Assembly: GCF_002256775.1 (NCBI RefSeq)
Contig: NZ_NCII01000015.1
Span: forward strand, 1 to 39,985
From: Novosphingobium sp. 17-62-19
GTDB lineage: Bacteria > Pseudomonadota > Alphaproteobacteria > Sphingomonadales > Sphingomonadaceae
Reading direction: 5' to 3'
Length of the DNA stretch: 39,985 nt
The notes under the pieces: generated by a model
What the model was told of the DNA's origin: nothing
Databases searched by the model: none
What the model saw: only the letters and a program-made list of their open reading frames with translations
Made by a program: the position numbers and the translations under genes
Part shown: positions 1-9,641 of the stretch, piece by piece
How the letters are laid out: each line of letters begins with the position of its first letter
Numbering within the stretch: the stretch's first letter is position 1

Positions 1-58
1 GGGCAATGGGGCTAGGGACTTTGTCCGCCCTTTGTCATTATAACGAAAAGCTGTTCCA

Positions 59-2824
59 GTGAGCGACGACACCACGATCATCGACCCCCCTGCCCCCGCC
101 CCGGAAGGCGAGTTCCAGCGGATCGACATCGTCGACGAGATGAAGACCAGCTATCTCGATTACGCGATGAGCGTGATCGTGAGCCGTGCATTGCCTGATG
201 TGCGTGACGGTTTGAAGCCAGTCCATCGTCGCATCTTGTGGACCAGCCACGAAAACGGGTTCGTTTCGACCAAGGCCTATCGCAAATCGGCGCGTATCGT
301 CGGCGATTGCATGGGCAAGTATCACCCGCATGGCGACAGCGCGATCTACGATGCGCTGGCACGCATGACGCAGGACTGGTCGATGCGCCTGCCGCTGCTC
401 GATGGGCAAGGCAACTTCGGTTCGATGGACCCCGATCCGCCGGCGTCGATGCGCTATACCGAGGCGCGTCTGGCGAAGGTGGCGGATTCGCTGCTGGCGG
501 ACATTGAAAAAGACACGGTCGATTTCACGCCGAACTATGACGGGTCGGAGCACGAACCGCAGGTTTTGCCCGCTAGGTTCCCCAACCTGCTGGTCAACGG
601 TGCCGGTGGCATCGCCGTCGGCATGGCGACGAACATTCCGCCGCACAATCTGGGCGAAGTGATCGACGGCTGTCTGGCCTATATGGACAACCCGCTGATC
701 ACGATTGATGAGTTGATCCAGATCATCCCAGCGCCTGACTTTCCTACTGCGCCGCTGATCCTCGGCACGGCGGGCGCGCGTAAGGCCTATCATGAAGGCC
801 GCGGCTCGATCATCATGCGGGCGCGGCACACGATCGAAGAGAGCCGGGGTGACCGCCGCTCGATCGTGCTGACGAGCATTCCCTATCAGGTCGGCAAGTC
901 CGGGCTGGTCGAGAAGATTGCCGAGGCCGCCAAGGACAAGCGGATCGAGGGTATCTCGGACATCCGCGATGAATCGAACCGTGAAGGCGTGCGCGTGGTC
1001 ATCGACCTGAAACGTGATGCGACGCCGGAAGTTGTTTTGAACCAGTTGTGGCGCAACACGCCCGCGCAATCGAGCTTTCCGGCGAACATGCTGGCGATCC
1101 GTGGCGGACGGCCAGAGGTGCTCAACCTCAAGGACATCATCGAAGCGTTTGTTCGCTTCCGTGAAGAAGTCATCACACGGCGCACCAAGTTTGAACTGAA
1201 CAAGGCGCGGGATCGGGCACATATCCTGCTTGGGCTGGTGATTGCGGTGACCAACCTTGATGAGGTGGTGCGGATCATCCGTGGCTCGTCGAACCCATCA
1301 ATTGCGCGCGAGGCGCTGATCACGCGCGAATGGCCGATGGGTGAGATCGCGCCATACATCAGGCTGGTCGAAGCCATCGAAGACATGGGTTCGGTCGATT
1401 CCGCAACATATCGCCTTTCCGAGATTCAAGTCCGGGCGATCCTCGACCTGCGCCTGCATCGCCTGACAGCGCTGGGTCGCGACGAAATTGGCGATGAACT
1501 GGAAGGTCTTTCCCGGACGATTTCCGAACTGCTATCGATTCTGGCGGACCGGCTCAAATTGTTCGCCGTGATGCGCGAGGAACTGCTGGCGGTGCGTCAG
1601 GCATTTGCCACGCCGCGCCGGTCCGAGATCACCGCGCCTGCCGATGGCATTGAAGACGAAGATCTGATCGAGCGTGAAGACATGGTCGTCACGATCACAC
1701 TTGACGGCTACATCAAGCGCACGCCGCTCTCAACCTTCCGCGCACAGAACCGCGGCGGCAAGGGTCGCTCTGGCATGGCGACCAAGGACGAGGATGCCGT
1801 GGCGACGATGTTCGTCACCAGCACCCACACGCCGGTGCTGTTCTTCTCCACCGCCGGCAAGGTCTATCGCCTGAAGGTGTGGCGCCTGCCCGAAGGCGGG
1901 CCGACCACGCGCGGCCGACCGGTGGTTAACTTGCTCCCAGCGCTCGACAAGGACGAAACTATCGCCACAGTGTTGCCGCTGCCTGAGGACGAGGCGGAAT
2001 GGGGCAAGCTGTCCGTGGTATTTGCCACGGCCAAGGGCAACGTGCGCCGCAACTCGATGGATGCATTCGCCAACATCCCATCGAACGGCAAGTTCGCGAT
2101 GAAGTTCGAGGCGGATGACGAGGGCACGCCGAGCAATGATCGGCTCATCGGCGTGGCGTTGCTTGAAGCAAGTGATGATGTGCTTCTGGCGACCCGTGCT
2201 GGCAAGGCGATCCGCTTTGCCGGAGACGAAGTGCGCGAGTTCACGAGCCGCACCTCCACCGGTGTACGTGGCATGACCCTGAAGGGCGATGACGAGGTGA
2301 TCTCGCTTTCGATCCTGCATCGCGTCGGCGCCAATCCTGAAGAGCGCGAGGAGTATCTCCGCTACGCCCCGTGGAAGGGTGAGAAGGAAGGCGAAATGGC
2401 CGATCAGGCGCGCTACGCCTTCATGGCCGAGCGCGAGCAGTTCATCCTTACGGTCTGCGCGAACGGTTATGGTAAGCTGTCGTCCGCCTACGAATATCGC
2501 CGCACGGGCCGTGGTGGGCAGGGCATCACGAACATCGACAACATCGCGCGCAATGGGCCGGTGGTGGCAAGCTTCCCGGCCACGCAGGGTGACCAGTTGA
2601 TGCTGGTGACAGATCAGGCCAAGTTGATCCGCCTGCCGCTGACGACGTTGCGTGTCATCGGGCGTGGCAGTGCTGGCGTGCGTCTGTTCAACGTTTCGAG
2701 CGGTGAGCATGTTGTTAGCGCTGAGCGCCTTGCCGAAGGTGTAGTTGGCGAAGACGTTGCTGAGGACGTGGCCGTTGTTGCACCTGTGGCGGATGTATCC
2801 GACGCCGGGGATTCGGCTGAATGA
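59..2824 (+). CDS. gyrA: DNA gyrase subunit A
   Basis: Subunit A of DNA gyrase (GyrA2GyrB2), which breaks and rejoins DNA to introduce negative supercoils. The 921-residue product has the breakage-reunion core in its N-terminal half, with the catalytic tyrosine in RYTEARL (Tyr133). The quinolone-pocket segment HGDSAIYD carries Ser94 and Asp98, the residues normally found in quinolone-sensitive enzymes. The C-terminal DNA-wrapping domain contains a GyrA-box-like motif QNRGGKG (563-569) where the usual form is QRRGGKG; the presence of the box argues for GyrA rather than ParC. A charged insert lies around residues 755-795, and the tail is acidic and Val/Ala-rich. The start is GTG at 59, with only a weak purine-rich stretch upstream. 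The stop overlaps the ATG of the next gene (ATGA). Confidence 0.96.
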   Translation: MSDDTTIIDPPAPAPEGEFQRIDIVDEMKTSYLDYAMSVIVSRALPDVRDGLKPVHRRILWTSHENGFVSTKAYRKSARIVGDCMGKYHPHGDSAIYDALARMTQDWSMRLPLLDGQGNFGSMDPDPPASMRYTEARLAKVADSLLADIEKDTVDFTPNYDGSEHEPQVLPARFPNLLVNGAGGIAVGMATNIPPHNLGEVIDGCLAYMDNPLITIDELIQIIPAPDFPTAPLILGTAGARKAYHEGRGSIIMRARHTIEESRGDRRSIVLTSIPYQVGKSGLVEKIAEAAKDKRIEGISDIRDESNREGVRVVIDLKRDATPEVVLNQLWRNTPAQSSFPANMLAIRGGRPEVLNLKDIIEAFVRFREEVITRRTKFELNKARDRAHILLGLVIAVTNLDEVVRIIRGSSNPSIAREALITREWPMGEIAPYIRLVEAIEDMGSVDSATYRLSEIQVRAILDLRLHRLTALGRDEIGDELEGLSRTISELLSILADRLKLFAVMREELLAVRQAFATPRRSEITAPADGIEDEDLIEREDMVVTITLDGYIKRTPLSTFRAQNRGGKGRSGMATKDEDAVATMFVTSTHTPVLFFSTAGKVYRLKVWRLPEGGPTTRGRPVVNLLPALDKDETIATVLPLPEDEAEWGKLSVVFATAKGNVRRNSMDAFANIPSNGKFAMKFEADDEGTPSNDRLIGVALLEASDDVLLATRAGKAIRFAGDEVREFTSRTSTGVRGMTLKGDDEVISLSILHRVGANPEEREEYLRYAPWKGEKEGEMADQARYAFMAEREQFILTVCANGYGKLSSAYEYRRTGRGGQGITNIDNIARNGPVVASFPATQGDQLMLVTDQAKLIRLPLTTLRVIGRGSAGVRLFNVSSGEHVVSAERLAEGVVGEDVAEDVAVVAPVADVSDAGDSAE

Positions 2825-3174
2825 GTGACCTGCCCCTGCTCGCCTACAAAGTGCTGACTGCACCGGAAATGAAAGCGCTTGAGGCAGACTGCCTGTTCAA
2901 GGGCGCACCGGTCGATCTGGCAGATGGCTACATCCACCTGTCGTCCGAAACGCAACTGACCGAGACGGTGGACAAGCACTTTGCCGGACAAGGCGACTTG
3001 CATGTTGTGGCCGTAGACCTTGCTGTGCTGGGTGATGCTGTAAAGTGGGAGCCTTCGCGCGGCGGGCAACTGTTTCCACATATCTATGCAGACCTGCCGC
3101 TGAGTGCGGCAGTAGCGTATGGTCCGCTGGAACGGGACGAGGGCGGACGGGTTAAGCTCCCGGTCGCGGGCTGA
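2821..3174 (+). CDS. DUF952 family protein
   Basis: A 117-residue protein with the DUF952 signature: YIHLSS near residue 40, then WEPSRGG and FPHIYADLP in the C-terminal half. The family is small, soluble and has no established function; no catalytic role is proposed here. Its ATG overlaps the gyrA stop codon (ATGA), so translation is probably coupled to gyrA. The 3' end overlaps the end of the convergent TMEM86-family gene by 23 bases. Confidence 0.85.
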   Translation: MSDLPLLAYKVLTAPEMKALEADCLFKGAPVDLADGYIHLSSETQLTETVDKHFAGQGDLHVVAVDLAVLGDAVKWEPSRGGQLFPHIYADLPLSAAVAYGPLERDEGGRVKLPVAG

Positions 3175-3817
3175 ATTCGCCCTTTGCCCGCAACGAGGCG
3201 ATCACCCCGGTACAGATCAGGAATTGACCGAAGTAGTATAGCGGCCAGATCAGCAGGTCGGGCAACGCGCTTTTGGCCAATGGTCCCATCCGGGCGAAAA
3301 TCAGCAAGTCCGATGTGACGAACATCATCGCCCCGAGGCCGACACGATAGCGCGGGAAGCTGCTCAGCCATGCCGCTGCGGCCATGCCGGATAGGCTTAG
3401 CGCGTAGAGAGCAACATCGGTTTTGCCGGTCAACTGGTACGATACCAGCGGAACAGCAAGCAGTGTTGTGACCGCAGCAGCCTTCTGACTGCTCGCAGGC
3501 CGCTCGCGTCGGAACTTCACATAGAGCGAGATCGCGGCAAGGTGGCCGAGCAGAAATGCCACTGCGCCGCCAGTGAAGTTCACTTCCAGCACCATGTCTC
3601 CCACTGCCCCGAAAGCCATGACGACAGCGATAAGATGCGCGTTTCGAGATGGATGGTGTGCCCAAGCGTAAGCCGCTAGGAGTGCGACGCCAGCACCCTT
3701 CCACAGTATCAACCACAGACCGGGAACCTGGCCTTTGGCGGCCAGCCAATAGCTGACACCAGCCACAAGGCTGGCAACAAGCCACGGCCGTCTTTCAATA
3801 AGTGCGCGTTTCGGCAA
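3152..3817 (-). CDS. TMEM86/YhhN-family membrane protein (lysoplasmalogenase-like)
   Basis: A hydrophobic protein of about 221 residues with roughly eight membrane segments and the look of the YhhN/TMEM86 family. Eukaryotic TMEM86 proteins hydrolyse lysoplasmalogens; the substrate of bacterial members is mostly unknown, so the enzymatic label is by family only. Family-type features are Gly/Asp-containing helices such as GAVGDMVLE and [10 protein letters not shown] chose a TTG start at 3817 (LPKRALIE...) because AGGGAAGG lies just upstream and the frame before it looks non-coding. A longer reading to an ATG at 4012 would run through the start of trmFO and is unlikely. It is divergent from trmFO, about 66 bp apart, so the two probably share a promoter region. 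Confidence 0.75.
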   Translation of the reverse strand: MPKRALIERRPWLVASLVAGVSYWLAAKGQVPGLWLILWKGAGVALLAAYAWAHHPSRNAHLIAVVMAFGAVGDMVLEVNFTGGAVAFLLGHLAAISLYVKFRRERPASSQKAAAVTTLLAVPLVSYQLTGKTDVALYALSLSGMAAAAWLSSFPRYRVGLGAMMFVTSDLLIFARMGPLAKSALPDLLIWPLYYFGQFLICTGVIASLRAKGEFSPRPGA

Positions 3818-3883
3818 AGCCTGCCCTTCCCTGCTAACTGGACGGTATTGCCGCAGCGCTGTCACAATGCCAAGGCGCAAGCC

Positions 3884-5251
3884 ATGACACATCAGGTTCA
3901 CATCATCGGCGGCGGCATGGCTGGAAGCGAAGCGGCTTGGCAGCTTGCCCGGCGCGGCATTCGGGTCCGCCTTTCCGAAATGCGCGGCAGCGGGGATACA
4001 ACCGCTGCGCACAACGGGGATGGGCTGGCTGAACTAGTTTGTTCCAATTCGTTCCGTTCTGACGATCACGAGAAAAACGCGGTAGGCTTGCTGCATCAGG
4101 AAATGCGCGATTGTGAAAGCTTGCTGATGACAGCGGCTGAGAAAGCGCGTGTTCCAGCAGGTTCTGCTCTCGCGGTGGATCGTGATGTATTTTCAGCGGA
4201 AGTTGAAGCTGCGTTGCGCGCGCAGCCCACACTGGAGATCGTGCGCGAACGGGTGGATGTGTTGCCATCCAACGGTCTGACGATTGTCGCCACCGGACCG
4301 CTTACCGCTCCCGCCCTCGCCAACAGCATCGGATCCGCGACAGGCGCCGACAGCCTCGCATTCTTCGATGCAATTGCGCCGATTGTTTATCGTGAGTCAA
4401 TCAACATGGACGTGGCGTGGATGGCCTCTCGCTGGGACAAGGGAGCCGAAGCGTCGCTTGCCATGGGAGGAGATGGCCGCGACTACATCAACTGCCCGAT
4501 GACCAAGGAACAGTATTTCGCTTTCTACGAAGAACTGTTGGCTGGCGAAAAGACCGAATTCAAGGAGTGGGAGGCGAACACACCATACTTTGACGGCTGT
4601 ATGCCGGTCGAGGTCATGGCATCACGCGGGGTGGAAACTTTGCGCTTCGGACCGATGAAGCCGGTCGGTCTCGACAATCCGCACTGGGCAACTCCTGAAC
4701 ACCCCAACGGTCGGTGGCCCTATGCAGTGGTTCAGTTACGGCAGGACAACAAGCTGGGCACGTTGTGGAACATGGTCGGCTTCCAGACCAAATTGAAGCA
4801 CGCGGAGCAAGTGCGGGTTTTCCGCACAATTCCAGGGCTGGAGCACGCTGAATTCGCCCGGCTTGGCGGGCTGCACCGCAACACCTTCCTCAATTCTCCT
4901 ACACTGCTGGACAGGCAACTACGGTTGAAATCCGCACCACATATCCGCTTTGCAGGCCAGATTACCGGTTGCGAAGGGTATGTTGAGAGCGGTTCGGTGG
5001 GAATGCTGGCAGGGCTTCTGGCCGCAGCTGAAATTGCCGGTTGCGACTGGACACCGCCACCGCGCACGACGGCATTGGGTGCCTTGCTTTCGCATATCAC
5101 AGGCGATGCCGAGGCCGAGACCTATCAGCCGATGAACGTCAACTTTGGATTGTTCCCTCCCCTGCACGATGTGAAGAAGAAAGCGCGCAAGGAGGCCTAT
5201 ACCGAACGAGCCAAAGCTGACATGACAGCTTGGGTAGCGACCCTTCCGTGA
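3884..5251 (+). CDS. trmFO: Methylenetetrahydrofolate--tRNA-(uracil-5-)-methyltransferase TrmFO
   Basis: A folate- and FAD-dependent enzyme that forms 5-methyluridine at position 54 in the T-loop of tRNA, using methylene-tetrahydrofolate as carbon donor. The product is 455 residues, the usual family length. The N-terminal FAD-binding motif is [13 protein letters not shown] (7-19). Two cysteines match those known to be important in the family: Cys53 in ELVCSNSF and Cys204 in YINCPMTK. A second dinucleotide-binding-type segment, [16 protein letters not shown], lies near residue 365. The start at 3884 is preferred over an in-frame ATG 36 bases upstream because AAGGCG stands about 7 bases before it and the protein then begins directly at the FAD motif. 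The 3' end is six bases from the end of the convergent EF-hand gene. Confidence 0.95.
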   Translation: MTHQVHIIGGGMAGSEAAWQLARRGIRVRLSEMRGSGDTTAAHNGDGLAELVCSNSFRSDDHEKNAVGLLHQEMRDCESLLMTAAEKARVPAGSALAVDRDVFSAEVEAALRAQPTLEIVRERVDVLPSNGLTIVATGPLTAPALANSIGSATGADSLAFFDAIAPIVYRESINMDVAWMASRWDKGAEASLAMGGDGRDYINCPMTKEQYFAFYEELLAGEKTEFKEWEANTPYFDGCMPVEVMASRGVETLRFGPMKPVGLDNPHWATPEHPNGRWPYAVVQLRQDNKLGTLWNMVGFQTKLKHAEQVRVFRTIPGLEHAEFARLGGLHRNTFLNSPTLLDRQLRLKSAPHIRFAGQITGCEGYVESGSVGMLAGLLAAAEIAGCDWTPPPRTTALGALLSHITGDAEAETYQPMNVNFGLFPPLHDVKKKARKEAYTERAKADMTAWVATLP

Positions 5252-5257
5252 AAACTG

Positions 5258-5734
5258 CTATTTGCAAACACACTTCGGCTTGGGCTTGGGCCGTTCTTTC
5301 GGACGGGTAGTGGCGAACTCTTCACGCGTGAGAAACAGGTCTGCATTGCCGTCTGCACCGCTGAACTTGTCGATGGTGGTGTGCGCCCACTCATCGAAGG
5401 TCAGCAGATTGTTGCCGTCCTTGTCGAGCTTGCGGAAATCACGCGCTCGCCCGCTGAGCATTTCGGTGCGGCTTATCCGGTTGTCACGATCCTTGTCGAC
5501 TAGGTTGAAACGGCGTGTTTCGCGGCCCACGCTGGTTGCCTCTGGCGGCGCCGCACCCATCATGCCGTCCACGTCGGCGCTGGGCAAATCCTCTGGCTCA
5601 GCGTCGGATGCTTCGGCAACAGGAAGCACAGCCACCTCACCGCCAAATGCTGTTTCGGCCCGGCCCTGCCACCAGAATACCCCCGCCGCAGCGAGCATCA
5701 ATGCCGCCAAGCCACCAAGCAATCCGCGAATCAT
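5258..5734 (-). CDS. Membrane-anchored EF-hand protein
   Basis: A 158-residue protein with an N-terminal hydrophobic segment (about residues 5-22, ending FWWQGR) that should anchor it in, or export it across, the inner membrane, followed by an acidic Ala/Pro/Glu-rich linker. Three calcium-binding loops of EF-hand form follow: DKDRDNRISRTE (80-91), DKDGNNLLTFDE (104-115) and DGNADLFLTREE (128-139), each with acidic or Asn residues at positions 1, 3 and 5 and a Glu at 12. The tail is Lys/Pro-rich and ends CVCK. A role as a periplasmic calcium-responsive protein is inferred; no partner is visible. The ATG at 5734 is preferred to a GTG at 5746 because GGAG lies 11 bases before it. Confidence 0.8.
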   Translation of the reverse strand: MIRGLLGGLAALMLAAAGVFWWQGRAETAFGGEVAVLPVAEASDAEPEDLPSADVDGMMGAAPPEATSVGRETRRFNLVDKDRDNRISRTEMLSGRARDFRKLDKDGNNLLTFDEWAHTTIDKFSGADGNADLFLTREEFATTRPKERPKPKPKCVCK

Positions 5735-5826
5735 CGTCGAATGCACTCCATTTCGAACGTAAGGTTAGTCCGAACAGGATCGCACTGGCATCGGCAGATG
5801 ATACCGCTTTGGCGGAACTTCGCTGC

Positions 5827-6414
5827 CTATTTCCCCAAAAGGCCTGCGCGCACGATCCGTGCAAGATCGGCAAAAGGAGTTGGCTGTCCACCCTTTGCTT
5901 CTCGCACGGCACAGACGCGCAGTACGGCGAGCGGGCGCATCGCTTTTGGCATAGGCGATGGTAGTGGAGTGGCAGCGTGGGGATCGTCAATGTGTTGTAC
6001 CGCAGCACGCACGGTATCCACCGCGGTCACGCCAAGGAGATCGGCCAATGCAGCATAGGCCTTTATGCGGCCCTCTGCCAATTCACGGCCACCATCTTCG
6101 CCAACTACATGGGCTTCCCATCCGTCGACTAGTGGCAACAGTCCTTGATGTTTGCCCTTCCACGCTGTGAGACGTGCCAAGACCGGTTCACTCACGGGCC
6201 AGCGTTCAGGGGATTCAGCCAGCCTGTCTCGCCACCATGCCAGACGCAGTTGCACCATGATCGGATCACGACCAGGCCGGGCTGCATCGGCAAGCTTGCT
6301 TTCAAACTGCAGCAGCGCCAACCACGCCGCGCGGGCTGATTTCGGAGCATAGGCGAGCGCGATGCGGTGCACCGGGGCGATGGCATCGTCTGAAACCATA
6401 TCGATGTTCTGCAT
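5827..6414 (-). CDS. Squalene/phytoene synthase-like protein (NDUFAF6-like), probably non-catalytic
   Basis: A protein of about 195 residues with the family segment VQLRLAWWRDRL, seen in squalene/phytoene synthases and in the related assembly factor NDUFAF6. The Asp-rich DxxxD substrate-binding motifs of true prenyl-condensing synthases are not visible, and the chain is shorter than the about 280-350 residues of active enzymes. It is therefore more likely a degenerate family member than a carotenoid enzyme; no crt genes lie nearby. The ATG at 6414 is chosen (MQNIDMVSDD) because GAGG stands 10 bases upstream; longer starts add a poorly supported extension. Confidence 0.65.
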   Translation of the reverse strand: MQNIDMVSDDAIAPVHRIALAYAPKSARAAWLALLQFESKLADAARPGRDPIMVQLRLAWWRDRLAESPERWPVSEPVLARLTAWKGKHQGLLPLVDGWEAHVVGEDGGRELAEGRIKAYAALADLLGVTAVDTVRAAVQHIDDPHAATPLPSPMPKAMRPLAVLRVCAVREAKGGQPTPFADLARIVRAGLLGK

Positions 6415-6605
6415 TGATAGAAAGCCTCGCAAGCTTGAAGTTGCGCGTGCTCCAAAAGAATCTGGCAAAATTGTGGAAACACCACTGAAGTAACTTGCCA
6501 TTGGCTAACGCGGCATATGCGGTTCCAAACAGGTCAAGAGCTAACGATGTTGCTCTTCCGTTGAATCAAGTAGCACGGCACTTCGTGATCTAGCCAATTT
6601 AACAA

Positions 6606-6638
6606 AGCGGGGGCAACGACTGTGTCGATGCCCCCGCT
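6606..6638 (-). terminator. Rho-independent terminator after pdhB
   Basis: A near-perfect hairpin: ten-base arms AGCGGGGGCA and TGCCCCCGCT, one A-A mismatch, then an inner CGAC/GTCG stem with a three-base loop. Read on the minus strand it lies about 25 bases after the pdhB stop and is followed by TTTGTTAAATT, giving the usual U-rich tail. Confidence 0.85.
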
Positions 6639-6663
6639 CCAATCCAGCGATGCGCGTGCTCTA

Positions 6664-8040
6664 TCAGCGATAACAGACCTGATGAACAGCCGCCGCAATT
6701 TTATCGGCATTTATCAATGCCGCCTGTTCGAGATTTGCCGCGTATGGAAGCGGCACGTCCTCATTGCACACGCGCAGGACCGGCGCGTCGAGGTGGTCAA
6801 ATCCCTGCTCCATCGCAACGGTGATAATCTCCGACGCGATCGAGCAGATCGGGAAGCCTTCTTCGGCCACAACCATACGGTTGGTCTTGGCAAGCGAAGC
6901 CAGAACTGTAGCCGTATCGAGCGGACGCAAAGTGCGCAGATCGATCACTTCAGCGTCAATGCCTTCCTCGGCGAGCTTGGAAGCTGCTTCCAATGCAAAG
7001 CCAACACCGATTGAGTAGGACACGATCGTCACGTCCTTCCCCTCACGCACAATTCGCGCCTTGCCGATCGGCAGGACGAAATCGTCAAGCTTGGGGACAT
7101 CGAACGTGCGTCCATAGACCAGTTCGTTTTCAAGGAACACGACCGGATCTTCGCTGCGGATTGCTGCGCGTAGCAGACCCTTGGCATCGGCGGCATCGTA
7201 CGGTGCAATGACGACAAGGCCAGGAACGCTTGCGTACCACGGACCATAGTTCTGCGAGTGCTGTGCGCCAACGCGGCTCGCTGCACCGTTGGGGCCGCGA
7301 AACACGATCGGGCACCGCATTTGGCCGCCCGACATGTAGTTGGTCTTGGCAGCAGAGTTGATGATGTGGTCAATCGCCTGCATGGCGAAATTGAACGTCA
7401 TGAACTCGATGATCGGACGCAGGCCTCCCATCGCAGCACCAGTACCGATGCCGGCAAAGCCATACTCGGTAATCGGCGTGTCGATCACGCGATCAGGCCC
7501 GAATTCATCGAGCAAGCCCTGCGTGACCTTGTAGGCCCCCTGATATTCGGCCACTTCTTCGCCCATCACGAAGACGCGGCTGTCTGCACGCATTTCTTCG
7601 GCCATCGCATCGCGCAAAGCTTCGCGCACGGTGGTCGGAACCATCGCCGTGCCTGCGGGCAATTCTGGATCGACAGCAGGCTTAAGGTCTGACTTAGGCG
7701 TGATGGCTGCAGCAGCCTTCGCTTTCACGTCCTGAACTACAGGTGCGGCGTCTTCGGCAGGCTTCTTTTCAATTGCTGGAGTTGGAGATGCGTCATCAGC
7801 CTCTCCGTTGATCGTGGCGATGACTGCGCCGACCTTCACGCCTTCGGTGCCTTCGACGACAAGGATTTCACCAATCACGCCCTCATCGACGGCTTCGAAT
7901 TCCATCGTTGCCTTGTCAGTCTCAATCTCGGCGAGAATGTCGCCGGACTTAACCTCATCTCCGGCCTTGACCAGCCACTTGGCGAGTGTGCCCTCCTCCA
8001 TCGTGGGGGAGAGGGCGGGCATCTTCAGTTCGATGGCCAT
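6664..8040 (-). CDS. pdhB: Pyruvate dehydrogenase E1 component beta subunit with N-terminal lipoyl domain
   Basis: Beta subunit of the E1 component of the pyruvate dehydrogenase complex (thiamine diphosphate-dependent decarboxylation of pyruvate). The 458-residue chain begins with a biotinyl/lipoyl domain (about 1-78) carrying the lipoylated lysine Lys43 in ETDKATMEF. An Ala/Pro/Lys-rich linker (about 80-130) and the transketolase-type beta domain (about 135-458) follow, with segments such as [17 protein letters not shown] and [17 protein letters not shown]. The fused lipoyl domain is typical of alphaproteobacterial PdhB. The start at 8040 begins exactly at the lipoyl domain, one base after the pdhA stop, so the two are coupled. 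A strong terminator follows. Confidence 0.95.
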   Translation of the reverse strand: MAIELKMPALSPTMEEGTLAKWLVKAGDEVKSGDILAEIETDKATMEFEAVDEGVIGEILVVEGTEGVKVGAVIATINGEADDASPTPAIEKKPAEDAAPVVQDVKAKAAAAITPKSDLKPAVDPELPAGTAMVPTTVREALRDAMAEEMRADSRVFVMGEEVAEYQGAYKVTQGLLDEFGPDRVIDTPITEYGFAGIGTGAAMGGLRPIIEFMTFNFAMQAIDHIINSAAKTNYMSGGQMRCPIVFRGPNGAASRVGAQHSQNYGPWYASVPGLVVIAPYDAADAKGLLRAAIRSEDPVVFLENELVYGRTFDVPKLDDFVLPIGKARIVREGKDVTIVSYSIGVGFALEAASKLAEEGIDAEVIDLRTLRPLDTATVLASLAKTNRMVVAEEGFPICSIASEIITVAMEQGFDHLDAPVLRVCNEDVPLPYAANLEQAALINADKIAAAVHQVCYR

Positions 8041-8041
8041 C

Positions 8042-9202
8042 TCAATAGGTCTCCACCAGCACGTCGGTATAAAGCTCGGCCATTTCCGGCTCGGGCGAGG
8101 TTTCGGCAAAGTCGGCCGATTCCGCGACGGTCTGACGAATGCGCTTGTCGATTTCCTTGATCTTTTCCTCGGTCACGCCGCGCTTCAGCAGTTCGGCCTT
8201 AGCCCCTTCGATCGGATCGTGATTGTCGCGCATGTCCTGCACTTCTTCACGGCTGCGATACTTGGCAGGATCTGACATCGAGTGACCGCGATAGCGGTAT
8301 GTCTTCAGTTCCATCAGCACCGGACCATTGCCCGCGCGAACATACTCCAACGCCACTTCGGCAGCCTGACGCACTTCGAGAACGTCCATGCCGTTCACGT
8401 CCATGCCGGGGATGCGGAATGCAGTGCCACGGCGATAGAAATGCGTTTCGGCCGAGCCGCGCTTAACCGCTGTACCCATCGCATAGCCGTTGTTTTCGAC
8501 CACAAAGATGATCGGCAGCTTCCACAGCGCTGCCATGTTGAACGTTTCATAGACTTGGCCCTGATTCGACGCACCATCGCCGAAGTAGGCCATGCAAACA
8601 CCGCCATCGCCGCGATACTTGTGTGCAAAGGCAAGCCCTGCCCCCAGCGGCACTTGTGCGCCGACGATGCCGTGGCCGCCGTAAAACTTATGCTCAGTAC
8701 TGAACATATGCATCGAGCCACCCTTGCCGTGCGAAATGCCCGCACCGCGACCGGTCAGTTCAGCCATGATCACCTTGGGATCAATGCCATAGGCGAGCAT
8801 GTGGCCGTGATCTCGGTAGCCGGTAATGACGCTGTCATGCCCTTCATCAAGCGCCGACTGCAGGCCGACCGCAACCGCTTCCTGCCCGATGTACAGATGA
8901 CAGAAGCCGCCGATCAAACCTAGGCCATAAAGCTGACCCGCCTTTTCCTCGAATCGGCGAATCAAGACCATCTGCTCGTAGAACTTCAGCAATTCCTCGT
9001 CGCTGGCATCATAGCGCTTGTGGTTTGCGTGAGCCTGTTGAAGGCTTCGCAATGCGAACGCAGCTTCCTCGGCTACTGACGATGCAATGGTTGGCTCTGC
9101 CGCTGGCTTTGCTGCGCGGGAAGCTCTTGGCTTTGCAGCAGTTTGGTTCGCAGGTTTAGCGGCAACGGGTTTGGCGGCACTGGGCCTGGCGGACTTTGCC
9201 AA
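8042..9202 (-). CDS. pdhA: Pyruvate dehydrogenase E1 component alpha subunit
   Basis: Alpha subunit of the E1 heterotetramer of the pyruvate dehydrogenase complex. The 386-residue product has the thiamine-diphosphate motif from GDGASNQG (208-215) to VENNGY (Asn237-Asn238), and the loop [15 protein letters not shown] corresponding to the conserved phosphorylation-loop region of E1 alpha. Residues 1-45 form an Ala/Lys/Pro-rich extension, probably disordered, before the folded domain; mature E1 alpha chains usually lack this. The start is TTG at 9202, supported by AAGGAAA about 8-9 bases upstream. It is first in a two-gene operon with pdhB. No E2 or E3 gene is in the window. Confidence 0.95.
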   Translation of the reverse strand: MAKSARPSAAKPVAAKPANQTAAKPRASRAAKPAAEPTIASSVAEEAAFALRSLQQAHANHKRYDASDEELLKFYEQMVLIRRFEEKAGQLYGLGLIGGFCHLYIGQEAVAVGLQSALDEGHDSVITGYRDHGHMLAYGIDPKVIMAELTGRGAGISHGKGGSMHMFSTEHKFYGGHGIVGAQVPLGAGLAFAHKYRGDGGVCMAYFGDGASNQGQVYETFNMAALWKLPIIFVVENNGYAMGTAVKRGSAETHFYRRGTAFRIPGMDVNGMDVLEVRQAAEVALEYVRAGNGPVLMELKTYRYRGHSMSDPAKYRSREEVQDMRDNHDPIEGAKAELLKRGVTEEKIKEIDKRIRQTVAESADFAETSPEPEMAELYTDVLVETY

Positions 9203-9232
9203 GTCTGGGTTTCCTTTTCTGGCAGCCTCACG

Positions 9233-9249
9233 TTCCGTAACGTCCGGAA
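9233..9249. promoter_or_regulatory. Inverted repeat upstream of pdhA
   Basis: TTCCG and CGGAA arms separated by seven bases, 31-47 bp upstream of the pdhA TTG start. It sits where a promoter-proximal operator could be, but arms of only five bases can arise by chance. No regulator can be assigned. Confidence 0.3.
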
Positions 9250-9391
9250 TGCGCTAGCAGCCTATACTCGACAGCGCCGCAATCGCAACGGCGTTCGACA
9301 GATGCGAACCTTTTGCGGATACCTATGCAACATTCGCGTGCCAATATGGTTTCCGCTTCGCGCTCGCAGCACGAGGCGAGGTAGGCAAAAC

Positions 9392-9422
9392 GAAAAAGGC
9401 CCGCTCAGGGCGGGCCTTTTTC
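9392..9422 (-). terminator. Rho-independent terminator after the tRNA-Arg pair
   Basis: Hairpin with a GGCCCGC/GCGGGCC stem, extended by A5/T5 and a G-C pair, around a five-base TCAGG loop. On the minus strand it lies 16 bases downstream of the second tRNA-Arg and ends in a T run. The A/T flanks make it potentially active in both directions, so it also isolates the tRNAs from pdhAB. Confidence 0.9.
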
Positions 9423-9437
9423 AGCGTGATCTATGAA

Positions 9438-9514
9438 TGGTGCACCCGGAGCGATTCGAACGCCCGGCCCTCAGATTCGTAGTCTGATGCTCTATCCAGC
9501 TGAGCTACGGGTGC
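9438..9514 (-). tRNA. tRNA-Arg(ACG), downstream copy
   Basis: Read on the minus strand it folds as a standard cloverleaf: acceptor stem GCACCCG/CGGGTGC with discriminator A and an encoded CCA end, D-arm GCTCAGCTGGATAGAGC, anticodon arm CAGA-CTACGAA-TCTG with anticodon ACG, and T-loop TTCGAAT. The ACG anticodon (A34 normally edited to inosine) reads CGU, CGC and CGA. Its 77 bases are identical to the upstream copy. Confidence 0.97.
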
Positions 9515-9549
9515 CCACCAATTCATTCCCTACCAACCCCCGAAGGGAA

Positions 9550-9626
9550 TGGTGCACCCGGAGCGATTCGAACGCCCGGCCCTCAGATTCGTAGTCTGAT
9601 GCTCTATCCAGCTGAGCTACGGGTGC
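9550..9626 (-). tRNA. tRNA-Arg(ACG), upstream copy
   Basis: Identical in all 77 bases, including the encoded CCA, to the copy at 9438-9514, from which it is separated by 35 bp. It begins 15 bases after the stop of the Nudix gene on the same strand, so its promoter must lie inside or before that gene. One terminator follows both copies, which suggests a single transcript. Confidence 0.97.
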
Positions 9627-9641
9627 TTGGGAGACGCGCCT

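Noticed and set aside
21-44. Promoter for gyrA from TTGTCC and TATAAC
   Set aside because: The elements are only 12 bp apart, too close for a standard -35/-10 pair, and the window starts too near to see more.
1730-2863. Long open frame on the minus strand opposite gyrA (and similar long antisense frames at 20800-21717 and 36443-37453)
   Set aside because: They mirror strongly supported genes in high-GC DNA, have His/Arg/Gln-rich composition, and show no domain or ribosome-binding site.
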